Source: Pseudonocardia kunmingensis (GTDB lineage Bacteria; Actinomycetota; Actinomycetes; Mycobacteriales; Pseudonocardiaceae). From it: a stretch of DNA of 64,000 nucleotides. Position 1 is the stretch's first letter, and each line of letters starts with the position of its first letter. Both the position numbers and the translations under genes were made by a program. Location of the stretch: positions 62,001-126,000 of the forward strand of contig NZ_VFPA01000007.1 of assembly GCF_006716445.1 (NCBI RefSeq). The letters are read 5' to 3'. The notes beneath the pieces are model-generated. The model was given only the letters and a program-made list of their open reading frames with translations. It was not told where the DNA came from and ran no database searches. Below, one piece after another: positions 31,842 through 40,197 of the stretch.

Positions 31842-33335
31842 ATGACGATCGTCGAGCCCCGACCCGCCCCGATCGGCACCGAGCACGTCGACGTCCTCGT
31901 GGTCGGCGCGGGCATCTCCGGGATCGGCGCGGCCTACCACCTGCGCGAGCGGTTCCCGGAGAAGTCCTTCACGATCCTCGACGCGCTCGACGGGCCCGGC
32001 GGTACCTGGTGGACCCACCGGTTCCCGGGCGCGCGGTCCGACAGCGACCTGCACACGTTCGGCTACCGGTTCAAGCCCTGGCGGGGGCCCACCATCGCGA
32101 CGGCGGGCGAGATCCTGTCCTACCTCGACGAGGTGATCGAGGAGAACGACCTGCGCGGGCGCATCCGCCACGGTCACCGCGTCACCGCGGCGAGCTGGTC
32201 CTCGGCCGATCAGCTGTGGACGGTGGAGGTCACCCGCGTCGACACCGGCGAGCAACTGCACCTCACCACCGGGTTCCTCTGGATGTGCCAGGGCTACTAC
32301 CGCCACGACCAGGGCTACGTGCCCTCGTGGCCGGGCACCGACCGGTTCCGCGGCACCGTCGTGCACCCGCAGCGCTGGCCCGAGGACCTGGACCACGCCG
32401 GGAAGCGCGTCGTGGTCATCGGCTCCGGGGCCACCGCGGCCACCCTGATCCCCGCCCTCGCGCCGACCGCCGCGCACGTCACGATGCTGCAGCGCTCCCC
32501 CACCTTCTTCCTCGCCCGGCCGCGCACGCACGAGCTCGCCACGACCTTGCGCGCGCTGGACGTCCCCGAGGAGTGGACGCACGAGATCCTCCGGCGCGCC
32601 CACATCGCCCAGGGCGCGGAGCTCACCCGCATGTCCTTCGAGTCGCCCGACGAGCTGCGCAAGTTCCTCGTCGAGGAGATGCGCGCGATGCTGCCCGAGG
32701 GCTTCGACGTCGACCGGCACTTCAACCCCCGCTACCGGCCGTGGCAGCAGCGCATCGCCGTGGTTCCCGAGGGCGACTTCTTCGCGGCGCTGCGCGAGGG
32801 CCGCGCGTCCGTCGTCACGGACACGATCGACACCTTCACCGAGACCGGCATCCGCGTCGCGTCCGGGGAGGAGCTCGAGGCCGACATCGTGGTCACGGCC
32901 ACCGGTTTCGACCTGTCGCTGTTCGGCGAGATCGCCTTCACCGTGGACGACGAGCCGGTCGACTTCACCGAGCGGGTCACCTACCGCGGCCTCATGATCA
33001 GCGGTGTGCCCAACATGGCCTACGTGTTCGGCTACTTCCGCAACAGCTGGACGCTGCGGGCCGACCTGGTCAGCGAGTTCGTGTGCCGGCTGCTCGCGCA
33101 CATGGGCGAGAAGGACGCGTCGACGGTCGTGCCGGAGCTGCGGCCCGAGGACGCCGGCATGCCGCTGCGGTCGTGGGTCGACCCGCAGGACTTCAACGCC
33201 GGCTACGTGATGCGCTCGATGGACCGGATGTTCCGGCAGGGCGACCGCGAGCCGTGGACGCACATGCACGACTACGTCGAGGAACGGGAGATGCTCCCGG
33301 CAGCGGACCTCGACGACGGCCTCACCTACCGCTGA
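31842..33335 (+). CDS. Baeyer-Villiger-type flavin monooxygenase
   Basis: A 497-residue NADPH-dependent flavoprotein. The FAD motif VVGAGISGIGAAYHL is at residues 20-34. The Baeyer-Villiger fingerprint FxGxxxHxxxWP is matched exactly by FRGTVVHPQRWP at 169-180. The NADPH motif VVIGSGATAATLIP and DIVVTATGFDLS follow. It inserts oxygen into a ketone to give an ester or lactone, to be cleaved by the esterase encoded next. AGGAGG lies eight bases before ATG 31842. The natural substrate is unknown. Confidence 0.92.
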   Translation: MTIVEPRPAPIGTEHVDVLVVGAGISGIGAAYHLRERFPEKSFTILDALDGPGGTWWTHRFPGARSDSDLHTFGYRFKPWRGPTIATAGEILSYLDEVIEENDLRGRIRHGHRVTAASWSSADQLWTVEVTRVDTGEQLHLTTGFLWMCQGYYRHDQGYVPSWPGTDRFRGTVVHPQRWPEDLDHAGKRVVVIGSGATAATLIPALAPTAAHVTMLQRSPTFFLARPRTHELATTLRALDVPEEWTHEILRRAHIAQGAELTRMSFESPDELRKFLVEEMRAMLPEGFDVDRHFNPRYRPWQQRIAVVPEGDFFAALREGRASVVTDTIDTFTETGIRVASGEELEADIVVTATGFDLSLFGEIAFTVDDEPVDFTERVTYRGLMISGVPNMAYVFGYFRNSWTLRADLVSEFVCRLLAHMGEKDASTVVPELRPEDAGMPLRSWVDPQDFNAGYVMRSMDRMFRQGDREPWTHMHDYVEEREMLPAADLDDGLTYR

Positions 33336-33358
33336 CCGCCGACACCGAAGGAGACCGT

Positions 33359-34294
33359 GTGCCGCTCGACCCGCACATCGCCGCCCTGCTGCAGACCATG
33401 GCGGAGGCCGGGGCACCACCGATGGCCGAGGGCACGCCGGACGCCGGGCGCGCGCAGTTCCTCGCGCTCACCGCGGGCGCCCGGTCGCCGGAGCAGGTGG
33501 TGCCCGTGGCGAGCAGCGAGGACCGCACGGTCCCGGGCGCCGAGGGCGAGCTGCGGGCCCGGGTCTACCGGCCCGAGGGTGAGGGCCCGTTCCCCACCGT
33601 CGTCTTCTTCCACGGCGGCGGCTGGGTGATCGGCGACCTCGACACCCACGACAACATGGCCCGCACCATCTGCCGGGGCAGCCGCGCGCTCGTCGTCGCG
33701 GTCGACTACCGGCTCGCGCCGGAGCACCCGTTCCCCGCGGCGACGGCGGACGCGGTGGCCGCAGCCCGCTGGGTGGCCGGGCACCTCGACGAGCTGGGCG
33801 GCGACCGGCGCCTGGCCGTCGCGGGCGACAGCGCGGGAGGGAACCTGGCCGCCGTCGTCGCCCAGCAGCTGCACGCCGACGGCACCGCGGTCACCGCCCA
33901 GTTCCTCGTCTACCCGGCGGTGGACGCCGCGGGCGAGTACCCGTCGCGCACCGAGAACGGCCAGGGCTACTTCCTGGAGCAGGCGACGATGGACTGGTTC
34001 TACGGCCACTACGCCGGCGCATGGGACGACGCGAAGGACCCGCGCCTGTCGCCGCTGCACGCGGCCGACCTCTCCGGCCTGCCCCCGGCCCTGATCGTCA
34101 CCGCCGAGTTCGACCCGCTGCGCGACGAGGGCGCGGCCTACGGCGAGGCCCTGCGCGCCGCGGGGGTCGAGGCCGAGGTCCGCTGCCACGCCGGCATGAT
34201 CCACGGCTTCTTCGACATGGCCGGCGCCTCGCCCGCGGCCAGGGCCGCCGTCGAGCAGGACTGCGCGGGGTTCGGTGACCTCCTCCACCGCTGA
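33359..34294 (+). CDS. Alpha/beta hydrolase, HSL (GDSAG) esterase family
   Basis: This 311-residue esterase has the oxyanion motif FFHGGGWVIGD, nucleophile elbow VAGDSAGGNLA, Asp in EFDPLRDEG and catalytic His in MIHGFFDMA. It fits cleavage of the ester made by the upstream monooxygenase, 23 bases away. The start is GTG 33359 after AAGGAG; an overlapping GTG two bases earlier is out of frame. It overlaps the thioesterase gene by 20 bases. Confidence 0.9.
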   Translation: MPLDPHIAALLQTMAEAGAPPMAEGTPDAGRAQFLALTAGARSPEQVVPVASSEDRTVPGAEGELRARVYRPEGEGPFPTVVFFHGGGWVIGDLDTHDNMARTICRGSRALVVAVDYRLAPEHPFPAATADAVAAARWVAGHLDELGGDRRLAVAGDSAGGNLAAVVAQQLHADGTAVTAQFLVYPAVDAAGEYPSRTENGQGYFLEQATMDWFYGHYAGAWDDAKDPRLSPLHAADLSGLPPALIVTAEFDPLRDEGAAYGEALRAAGVEAEVRCHAGMIHGFFDMAGASPAARAAVEQDCAGFGDLLHR

Positions 34295-35186
34295 CGCGCC
34301 GCCCGTCACGTTCGCCGCGCTGCTCGCCCTCGAGCAGGAGGAGCCGGAGACCTTCCGCGCCCCCGGGCACGGCGGTCCCCCGGAGCGGACGTTCGGGGGC
34401 ACCCTGGTCGCCCAGGCCCTGCTCGCGGCGGGCCGGACGGTGGCGCCCGAACGCAGCGCGCATTCGCTGCACGCCTACTTCCTCCGGCCCGGCGACGCGT
34501 CCGCGCCCACCGACTACCGGGTCACCGCGATCCGCGACGGCGCGACGTACGCGACCCGGCAGGTGGTGGCGGCGCAGCACGGCAAGCCGACGTTCCTGCT
34601 CACGGCCTCCTTCCAGCTCCCCGAGGACGGCCGGGAGCACCAGCTCCCGCGGCTCGACGCCCCGCCGCCCGAACAGCTCCCGACGCTGCAGGAGGCGAGC
34701 GCCGGGCTCGGCGGTGCCCTCGGGCGGTGGTTCGCCCGGCTCCCCCTGACCCGCCCCCTCGACCTGCGGTTCGACGGCGAGCTGCCGCGGGTCGCCGCCG
34801 CCCGCGGCGAGGCCGCCGCCCCGCGCCACCGGTTCTGGCTGCGCACGCGCGAACACCTGCCCGACGCCCAGCTGCCGCACAGCTGCGTGGTCGCCTACGT
34901 CTCGGACATGCTGCTGCTGTCGACGTCCCTCGCGCCGCACGCCACCACGTCCGGTGCACCCGACGTCGCGGCGGCGAGCATCGACCACGCCGTCTGGTTC
35001 CACCGACCCTTCCGGGCCGACGAGTGGCTGTTCTACGAGCAGGAGAGCAGCTCGGCCTTCGGCGGCCGCGCGCTGTGCCACGGGCGGCTGTTCACGCGCT
35101 CCGGCGACCTCGTCGCCACCGTCGCGCAGGAGGCGATGATCCGCGACCGCGCGGCACCCGCGGACTCGCCAACGGCCCGGAACTGA
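34275..35186 (+). CDS. Acyl-CoA thioesterase II (TesB) family
   Basis: A 303-residue double-hotdog thioesterase. It shows FGGTLVAQALLAAGRTV, SLHAYFLRPGD and YATRQVVAAQHGKPTFLLTA in the first half and SIDHAVWFHRPFRADEWLFY plus CHGRLFTRSGDLVATVAQEA in the second. It hydrolyses acyl-CoA to free acid. Being the third gene of the BVMO operon suggests release of the acyl product or CoA recycling. The start GTG 34275 lies within the esterase gene. Confidence 0.88.
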   Translation: MTSSTADAPPVTFAALLALEQEEPETFRAPGHGGPPERTFGGTLVAQALLAAGRTVAPERSAHSLHAYFLRPGDASAPTDYRVTAIRDGATYATRQVVAAQHGKPTFLLTASFQLPEDGREHQLPRLDAPPPEQLPTLQEASAGLGGALGRWFARLPLTRPLDLRFDGELPRVAAARGEAAAPRHRFWLRTREHLPDAQLPHSCVVAYVSDMLLLSTSLAPHATTSGAPDVAAASIDHAVWFHRPFRADEWLFYEQESSSAFGGRALCHGRLFTRSGDLVATVAQEAMIRDRAAPADSPTARN

Positions 35187-35211
35187 CCGCACAACTACCG
35201 TGTGGTGTCAA

Positions 35212-35272
35212 GATCGCCGTTTCAGTGCACTCGGTGCTGGCAGGCAGCAGTGAGTGCACTGAACCAGCGATC
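35212..35272. repeat. Palindromic repeat family B, copy 1
   Basis: Arms of 21 bases, GATCGCCGTTTCAGTGCACT(C) and its near complement ending AACCAGCGATC, pair with three mismatches around a short loop containing GGCAGCAG. It lies 25 bases after the thioesterase stop. A related copy at 58959-59020 shares both arms and loop elements. The rest of the 296-base gap to 35483 holds a second small TGATCA-containing inverted match near 35440-35475 and no credible gene. Confidence 0.75.
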
Positions 35273-35482
35273 ACGTCGCACTCGCTCGTACCGGGGCTGC
35301 CTCCGGGACATCCCACAGCCGTGGCATCGATCTGGCCATGAAACCTCCTGTGGGCGCGCCGTTCCCGGCCACAGGAGATTCCCCGACCGTATCGACACCA
35401 TGAGCCTGCGCTCGCGGCCGGAGACGCATGGCGTCGACATGATCACGAAACGTGCGTACGACCATGATCAGAAGAAGTGCGA

Positions 35483-36718
35483 CTACCCCCCACTGCCGCT
35501 CAGCTCGCCGATGATCGCCCGGGCCATCTCGACCGCGGGGGCACGGCCGTCGGGGGACGGCGCGAGCGACGCCCAGACCACCACCGTGTTCCCGCGCTCC
35601 GGGTCGTGCCCGGCGAAGGTGTTGTAGCCGGGCAGCTCGCCGGTGTGCCCGTAGAACGGCCCGAACCGCGCCAACGCGAGGCCGTAGCCGAGCTCGGGGG
35701 CGGCAGGATCGATCGGGCGGACGCTCTCGATCCGGGCCTGCTGCATCCCCTCGGTGAGCAGCCCGCCGCCCACCAGCGCCTGCACGTAGGTGACGAGGTC
35801 CTCCGCGGTCGAGATGCCGGCCCCTGCGCTCCACGCCCAGGAGGGGTTGCTGGTGGTGACGTCGAGGGGGGCCAGGGTGCCGGCGCGCGCCGCCTCCTGC
35901 TTCTCCGGGGACAGCACGTTCGTCTCGGCGGTCTCGACGTTGGTGCCGTAGGTGTAACCGTTGGCCCGCGGGTCGGGGAGCGCGCTGGACGTGCGCGCGG
36001 GGAACGACGAGGCGGTGAGACCCAGCGGCACGAGGACGCGGCGTTCGATCTCCGTCTCCAGCGGGTTGCCCGTGAGCTGCTCGACGATGCGCCCCAGCAG
36101 CACGGTGTTGGTGTTGGAGTAGGAGTAGCCCTCCCCCGGCGGGAACCCCGTTGGTTCCGCCAGGCCGATCGCGATCAGCTCCTCGGGATCGAAGGCCGCC
36201 CCGGGGTCGGCGTCCATCCGCTCGTTGATCTCCGGGGAGGTGGTGTAGTTCCCGAGCCCGCTGCGCATCGTCAGCAGCTGCTCGATCGTGATGGCCTGCC
36301 CGTTCGGCACGTCGGGCCGGTAGGCGGACACGGGGTCGTCGAGGCGCAGCCTGCCCTCGTCGACGAGCTGGAGCACGACGGTGCCGGTCCAGGTCTTGGT
36401 GACGCTGCCGATGCGGATGTGGTCGCCGACCTGCACGGGTTCGCCGCCGCGGAAGGTCCTGGTGCCGATGGTCGTCGTCCAGTCCCCGAGCTCCCCGGAC
36501 CGGACCTGGACGACGGCACCGGTGACGAGCAGGTCGCGGGCGAGCTGTTCCAGTTCCGGTTGCAGCCGGGTCCCGTAGGCGGGGCCGGTCGGTGCCGGCG
36601 CCGGTGGGGCGGGCGCCTGCGCCGCGCAGGACGCCACGACGAGCGCCGCGCCGGCCGCGGTCACCGCCGTCAGGAGGCGCCTGCGGTGGCGGGTGCGGGG
36701 GTCGGCGGGACAGCTCAT
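35483..36718 (-). CDS. Serine beta-lactamase-fold lipoprotein (class C/DD-peptidase-like)
   Basis: A 411-residue exported protein with lipobox VVASC (Cys31). The penicillin-recognising motifs are present: SxxK as SVTK at 105-108, YxN as YSN within GEGYSYSNTNT, and HTG within GHTGELPGYN. Such proteins are D-Ala-D-Ala carboxypeptidases, esterases or amidases; true lactamase action is not implied. ATG 36718 is preceded by AAAGG. It diverges from the membrane protein gene at 36808. Confidence 0.88.
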   Translation of the reverse strand: MSCPADPRTRHRRRLLTAVTAAGAALVVASCAAQAPAPPAPAPTGPAYGTRLQPELEQLARDLLVTGAVVQVRSGELGDWTTTIGTRTFRGGEPVQVGDHIRIGSVTKTWTGTVVLQLVDEGRLRLDDPVSAYRPDVPNGQAITIEQLLTMRSGLGNYTTSPEINERMDADPGAAFDPEELIAIGLAEPTGFPPGEGYSYSNTNTVLLGRIVEQLTGNPLETEIERRVLVPLGLTASSFPARTSSALPDPRANGYTYGTNVETAETNVLSPEKQEAARAGTLAPLDVTTSNPSWAWSAGAGISTAEDLVTYVQALVGGGLLTEGMQQARIESVRPIDPAAPELGYGLALARFGPFYGHTGELPGYNTFAGHDPERGNTVVVWASLAPSPDGRAPAVEMARAIIGELSGSGG

Positions 36719-36807
36719 GATCCGCACCTTTCATCGGGGGTGCCGGGCGTTCTCGGCCCACGCGCCGGGAGTGTTAGCACTTCTCGTCACACGGACGAGG
36801 TACCGAC

Positions 36808-37527
36808 GTGGAGCTGTGGCCCGAGCTGACCCGGCACCGGGTGCTCGTCGGCTGGATGCTGGCCGCGTTCCTGGTCACGTTCCTCGCCACGCGAGCGATC
36901 ACGAAGGCGATCCGCGAGGGCCGCGGGCCGTTCCGGAACGCGCAGGTCGGCACGGTGCACGTGCACCACCAGGTGTACGGGATCTTCCTGCTGCTCGGCA
37001 GCGGTACCGCCGAGTTCACCTACCGGCCGGCGGCGCCGTGGGCGGACGTGCTGGCTGCGTTGTTCGGGGTCGGGGCCGCGCTGACGCTCGACGAGTTCGC
37101 CCTGTGGCTGCACCTCGAGGACGTCTACTGGACGCGCGAGGGCCGCAGTTCGGTCGACGCGGTGCTCGTGGCGCTGATCGTCGGGACGCTGCTGCTGGTG
37201 GGCGCCAACCCCTTCGGGGACGATTCGGGTGGGGGGAGCGCGGTGGCGGCGGTCGGCGTCGTGGCGAACCTCGTGTTCGCCCTCGTCGCGATCCTGAAGG
37301 GCCGGCCGGTGCTGGGCGTCGTCGGCGTGTTCGTCCCGTTCCTGGCGCTGGTCGCCGCCCTCCGGCTGGGCAGGCCGACGTCGCCGTGGGCGCGCAGGCG
37401 CTACGACGGGCGGCGCATGGCCCGGTCCCGGCGCCGGTTCCCACCGGGACGGCGAACCCGGTGGGACCGGCTGGTCGACGTGTTCGCCGGGGCATCGGCG
37501 GCCTCGGGTCGCGGGCGCGGGCCGTAG
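36808..37527 (+). CDS. Conserved integral membrane protein of unknown function
   Basis: The 239-residue protein has about five hydrophobic segments and a basic Arg-rich tail. The segment TVHVHHQVYGIFLLLGSG near residue 50, followed by GVGAALTLDEFALWLHLEDVY, has conserved-looking His and Asp/Glu residues inside the membrane region that could bind metal or act catalytically. I recall similar actinobacterial proteins annotated only as hypothetical. The start is GTG 36808. Confidence 0.65.
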   Translation: MELWPELTRHRVLVGWMLAAFLVTFLATRAITKAIREGRGPFRNAQVGTVHVHHQVYGIFLLLGSGTAEFTYRPAAPWADVLAALFGVGAALTLDEFALWLHLEDVYWTREGRSSVDAVLVALIVGTLLLVGANPFGDDSGGGSAVAAVGVVANLVFALVAILKGRPVLGVVGVFVPFLALVAALRLGRPTSPWARRRYDGRRMARSRRRFPPGRRTRWDRLVDVFAGASAASGRGRGP

Positions 37528-37612
37528 TGGTGGGCGGGTCTGCGGAGATCATCGGGCGGCCCGATGTCGCGTAGGCTTCCGGCGGCGGACGACCTTCTGC
37601 AGGGGGCTTCAC

Positions 37613-38425
37613 GTGGTGGACGCGCGGGACGAGCAGGAACCGAACCACCGGATCCGGTCCGACATACCGGGCGCGGCCCGCATCTGGAACTACTGGATGG
37701 GCGGCAAGGACAACTACCAGGCCGACCGCGACGCCGGTGACGCCTCCCTGCAGCTGTTCGACATGGCCACCGTCGCGAAGCAGTCCCGGGAGTTCCTCAT
37801 CCGCGTCGTGCGGTTCCTGGCGGCGGACGCCGGGATCCGGCAGTTCCTCGACATCGGCACCGGGCTGCCGACGATGCAGAACACCCACGAGATCGCGCAG
37901 TCGATCGCCCCGGAGTCCCGGATCGTCTACGTGGACAACGACCCGATCGTGCTGGCGCATGCACGGGCGCTGCTGGTCAACACCAGGCCCGAGGGCGTCA
38001 CCACCTACGTCGACGCGGACTACCACGACCCCGACCTGATCCTCGCCGAGGCGCGGAAGGTGCTGGACTTCGACGAGCCGATCGGGGTCCTCTTCATGGG
38101 CGTGCTCGGGCACGCGAGGAGCTTCGAGGCGGCACGGTCGATCGTGGCGCGCGTGATGGACGCCGTGCCGTCGGGCAGCTACCTCGCCGTGAACGACTCC
38201 AACGACCTCAACCCCGACTTCGTGGCGCTCTGCGAGAACTACAAGGCGACCGGGGCGGTCCCCTACGTCCCGCAGCCGATCGAGCACATCCGCAGCTACT
38301 TCGCCGGGATGGAGATGGTCGACCCGGGCCTGGTGTCGATCACGCGGTGGCGCCCGGACGCCACCGACATCGGCACCGTGGTGACGCTGGAGGAGACCAC
38401 GGGCGGGGTCGCCCGGAAGCCCTGA
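37613..38425 (+). CDS. DUF574/Methyltransf_19 SAM-dependent methyltransferase, second copy
   Basis: A 270-residue paralogue of the gene at 29231-30100. It carries ARIWNYWMGGKDNYQADR, FLDIGTGLPTMQNTHEIAQ, RIVYVDNDPIVLAHARALL and MEMVDPGLVSITRWRPD. Identity between the two is clearly partial, so they are not a recent duplication. The function is unknown; the family is widely amplified in actinomycetes. The start is GTG 37613. Confidence 0.88.
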   Translation: MVDARDEQEPNHRIRSDIPGAARIWNYWMGGKDNYQADRDAGDASLQLFDMATVAKQSREFLIRVVRFLAADAGIRQFLDIGTGLPTMQNTHEIAQSIAPESRIVYVDNDPIVLAHARALLVNTRPEGVTTYVDADYHDPDLILAEARKVLDFDEPIGVLFMGVLGHARSFEAARSIVARVMDAVPSGSYLAVNDSNDLNPDFVALCENYKATGAVPYVPQPIEHIRSYFAGMEMVDPGLVSITRWRPDATDIGTVVTLEETTGGVARKP

Positions 38426-38451
38426 GGTCCAAGGGTCGGGAACTGACCGGA

Positions 38452-38976
38452 ATGCCCGCCACACTCGGCGGCGTGACCAGCGAGATCCTGCTTCCCCCGC
38501 ACTCCGTGCCCGGCGCCGGCGCCGTCCTCAACCCGTTCGTGATCGTGGACGACGCGGCCGGCCTGATCACCTTCGTCTCCGAGGTCTTCGACGTCCCCGA
38601 GACCGCCGAGGCCAGGACCCCGATGCCCGACGGCAAGCTGATCCACGCCGAGCTCCGGCTCGGCAACGCCGACCTGATGCTGGGCGACCGTCTCGACGGC
38701 TGGCCGGCCCGGCCCGGTCTGCTGCAGGTCTGGGTCCGCGACGTGGCGACGGTGCTGGAGCGGGCGAACGCCCGCGGCGCCACCACCATCACCGAGCCGG
38801 CACCGTTCTACGGCGGGACGACGATCGCCAGGATGCTCGACCGCTGGCAGAACCTGTGGTGGCTGTACGCGCCCGCGCCCGGGCAGCCCGACCCGGCGCC
38901 CGACTGGGACGGCGGGTCGGACGCGGTGTTCCGCACGTTGGACGACGCGCTGCGCTCGTCGTCCTCCCCGGCCTGA
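38452..38976 (+). CDS. PhnB-like VOC-family protein
   Basis: The 174-residue protein resembles PhnB/glyoxalase-like proteins: LNPFVIVDDAAGLITFVSEV, KLIHAELRLGNADLMLGDR, LQVWVRDVATVLERANARGA and MLDRWQNLWWLYAP. Starts at ATG 38452 or GTG 38473 are both possible. The role is unknown. It converges with the catabolic operon. Confidence 0.75.
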   Translation: MPATLGGVTSEILLPPHSVPGAGAVLNPFVIVDDAAGLITFVSEVFDVPETAEARTPMPDGKLIHAELRLGNADLMLGDRLDGWPARPGLLQVWVRDVATVLERANARGATTITEPAPFYGGTTIARMLDRWQNLWWLYAPAPGQPDPAPDWDGGSDAVFRTLDDALRSSSSPA

Positions 38977-38990
38977 CGGGGTCTTCCGGC

Positions 38991-39404
38991 TCAGCCGGCC
39001 GTGTGGAACCGGGGGTCCTCGTCGTAGGGGTAGTCGCGCAGCCCCACCTCGGGGTCGTCCGGGCGGTGGGTCCAGTACTGGCGGATCTGCCGGATCCGGC
39101 CGTCCGCGAACTCGTAGTGCTCCGAGCCCCGGACCGGCACCGTGGCGCCGTCGCGCCGCACCAGCATCGTCCACTCGACCGCCGCCGTGCGCCCGTCGCC
39201 GACGAAGGTGTCGACGTGCCAGGTCGCGCCGTCCCAGCGCTCCCGCACCTTCGCGAAAAACGCGGCGATGGCCTCGGGACCGCGCACCGGGCGGTGGTTC
39301 GTGTCGTAGACGACCGCGTCGGGGCAGAACGATGCGGCGACCCCGACCACGTCGCCCCGGCTGCAGGCCGCGAAGTAGGCGCGGACCAGGCCTTCGCCGG
39401 TCAT
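38991..39404 (-). CDS. SnoaL/NTF2-like protein
   Basis: The last gene of the long catabolic operon encodes 137 residues with a cone-like SnoaL fold: LVRAYFAACSRGDVVGVAAS, FCPDAVVYDTNHRPVRGPEA, AAVEWTMLVRRDGATVPVRG and HYEFADGRIRQIRQYW. Relatives include hydratases, isomerases and ring-opening enzymes. Its start overlaps the hydratase stop by four bases, so it very likely acts in the same pathway. Confidence 0.8.
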   Translation of the reverse strand: MTGEGLVRAYFAACSRGDVVGVAASFCPDAVVYDTNHRPVRGPEAIAAFFAKVRERWDGATWHVDTFVGDGRTAAVEWTMLVRRDGATVPVRGSEHYEFADGRIRQIRQYWTHRPDDPEVGLRDYPYDEDPRFHTAG

Positions 39405-40177
39405 CGGGCCCGCCAGACCGGGTCGCGCTTCTCCAGGAACGCCCGCACGCCCTCGACCCGGTCCTCGCTCGCGTACGGGTTCGGGCCCACCTGCAGCCGC
39501 AGCGCGGCCGCGAGGGGCAGCTCGGCGCCCTTGCCGATCATGGCCTTGTAGCGGCGGACCGTCAGCGGGGCGTTCGCGACGAGGCGGCGGCAGAACTCGA
39601 GCGCCTCGCCGGCCAGCCGGTCGCCGGGGACCACCCGGTTCACCAGTCCCCAGCGGTGCGCCTCCGCCGCGGTGACCAGCTCGCCCAGGTACAGCAGCTC
39701 GTAGGCGATGCCCCGCGGCACGATCCGCGGCAGCAGCTGGCAGCCGAAGTTGGCGCCCATCCCCCGCTTGGCCTCCGGCAGCCCGATCCGGGCGTGCTCG
39801 GCGGCGATCCGCACGTCGCAGGCGAGCGCGATCTCGCAGCCGCCCCCGGCCGCCACCCCGTTCAGCGCGGCCACCGTCGGTTTCGGGCACTCGAGCACGG
39901 TCTCGAAGACGTTGCGGGCGGTTCCCGCCATCGGCATCGTGGGCGCGCCGTCGGACCGGTTCGCCTCCTTGAGGTCGATGCCGGCCGAGAACGCCCGGTC
40001 CCCGCTGCCGGTGAGCAGCACGGCCCAGACGGCGTCGTCGGTGCCGAACCCGTCGAAGGCCGCCACGAGGTCGGCGACCAGGCCGGTGCTCAGCGCGTTG
40101 AGCCGCTCCGGCCGGTCGAGCGTGACGTGGGCGATCCGGTCGACGACCTCGACCGAGAGCCCGTTGTCGGTGCGCAC
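39401..40177 (-). CDS. Enoyl-CoA hydratase/isomerase
   Basis: A 258-residue crotonase. It shows HVTLDRPERLNALS, the oxyanion strand AFSAGIDLKEA, and ALNGVAAGGGCEIALACDVR followed by GLPEAKRGMGANFG, with a Glu at the second catalytic position. The start is GTG 40177, preceded by GGAGGGAG five bases away; ATG 40192 has no ribosome site. It probably hydrates the product of the dehydrogenases encoded just upstream. Confidence 0.9.
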   Translation of the reverse strand: MRTDNGLSVEVVDRIAHVTLDRPERLNALSTGLVADLVAAFDGFGTDDAVWAVLLTGSGDRAFSAGIDLKEANRSDGAPTMPMAGTARNVFETVLECPKPTVAALNGVAAGGGCEIALACDVRIAAEHARIGLPEAKRGMGANFGCQLLPRIVPRGIAYELLYLGELVTAAEAHRWGLVNRVVPGDRLAGEALEFCRRLVANAPLTVRRYKAMIGKGAELPLAAALRLQVGPNPYASEDRVEGVRAFLEKRDPVWRAR

Positions 40178-40197
40178 GCGGTCTCCCTCCATCCGTG

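Noticed and set aside
35273..35482. Short minus-strand frame (around 35340-35450) containing GGFMARSMPRLWDVPEAAP
   Set aside because: No ribosome site or recognised family, and the frame merges into antisense of neighbouring sequence. It is treated as non-coding.
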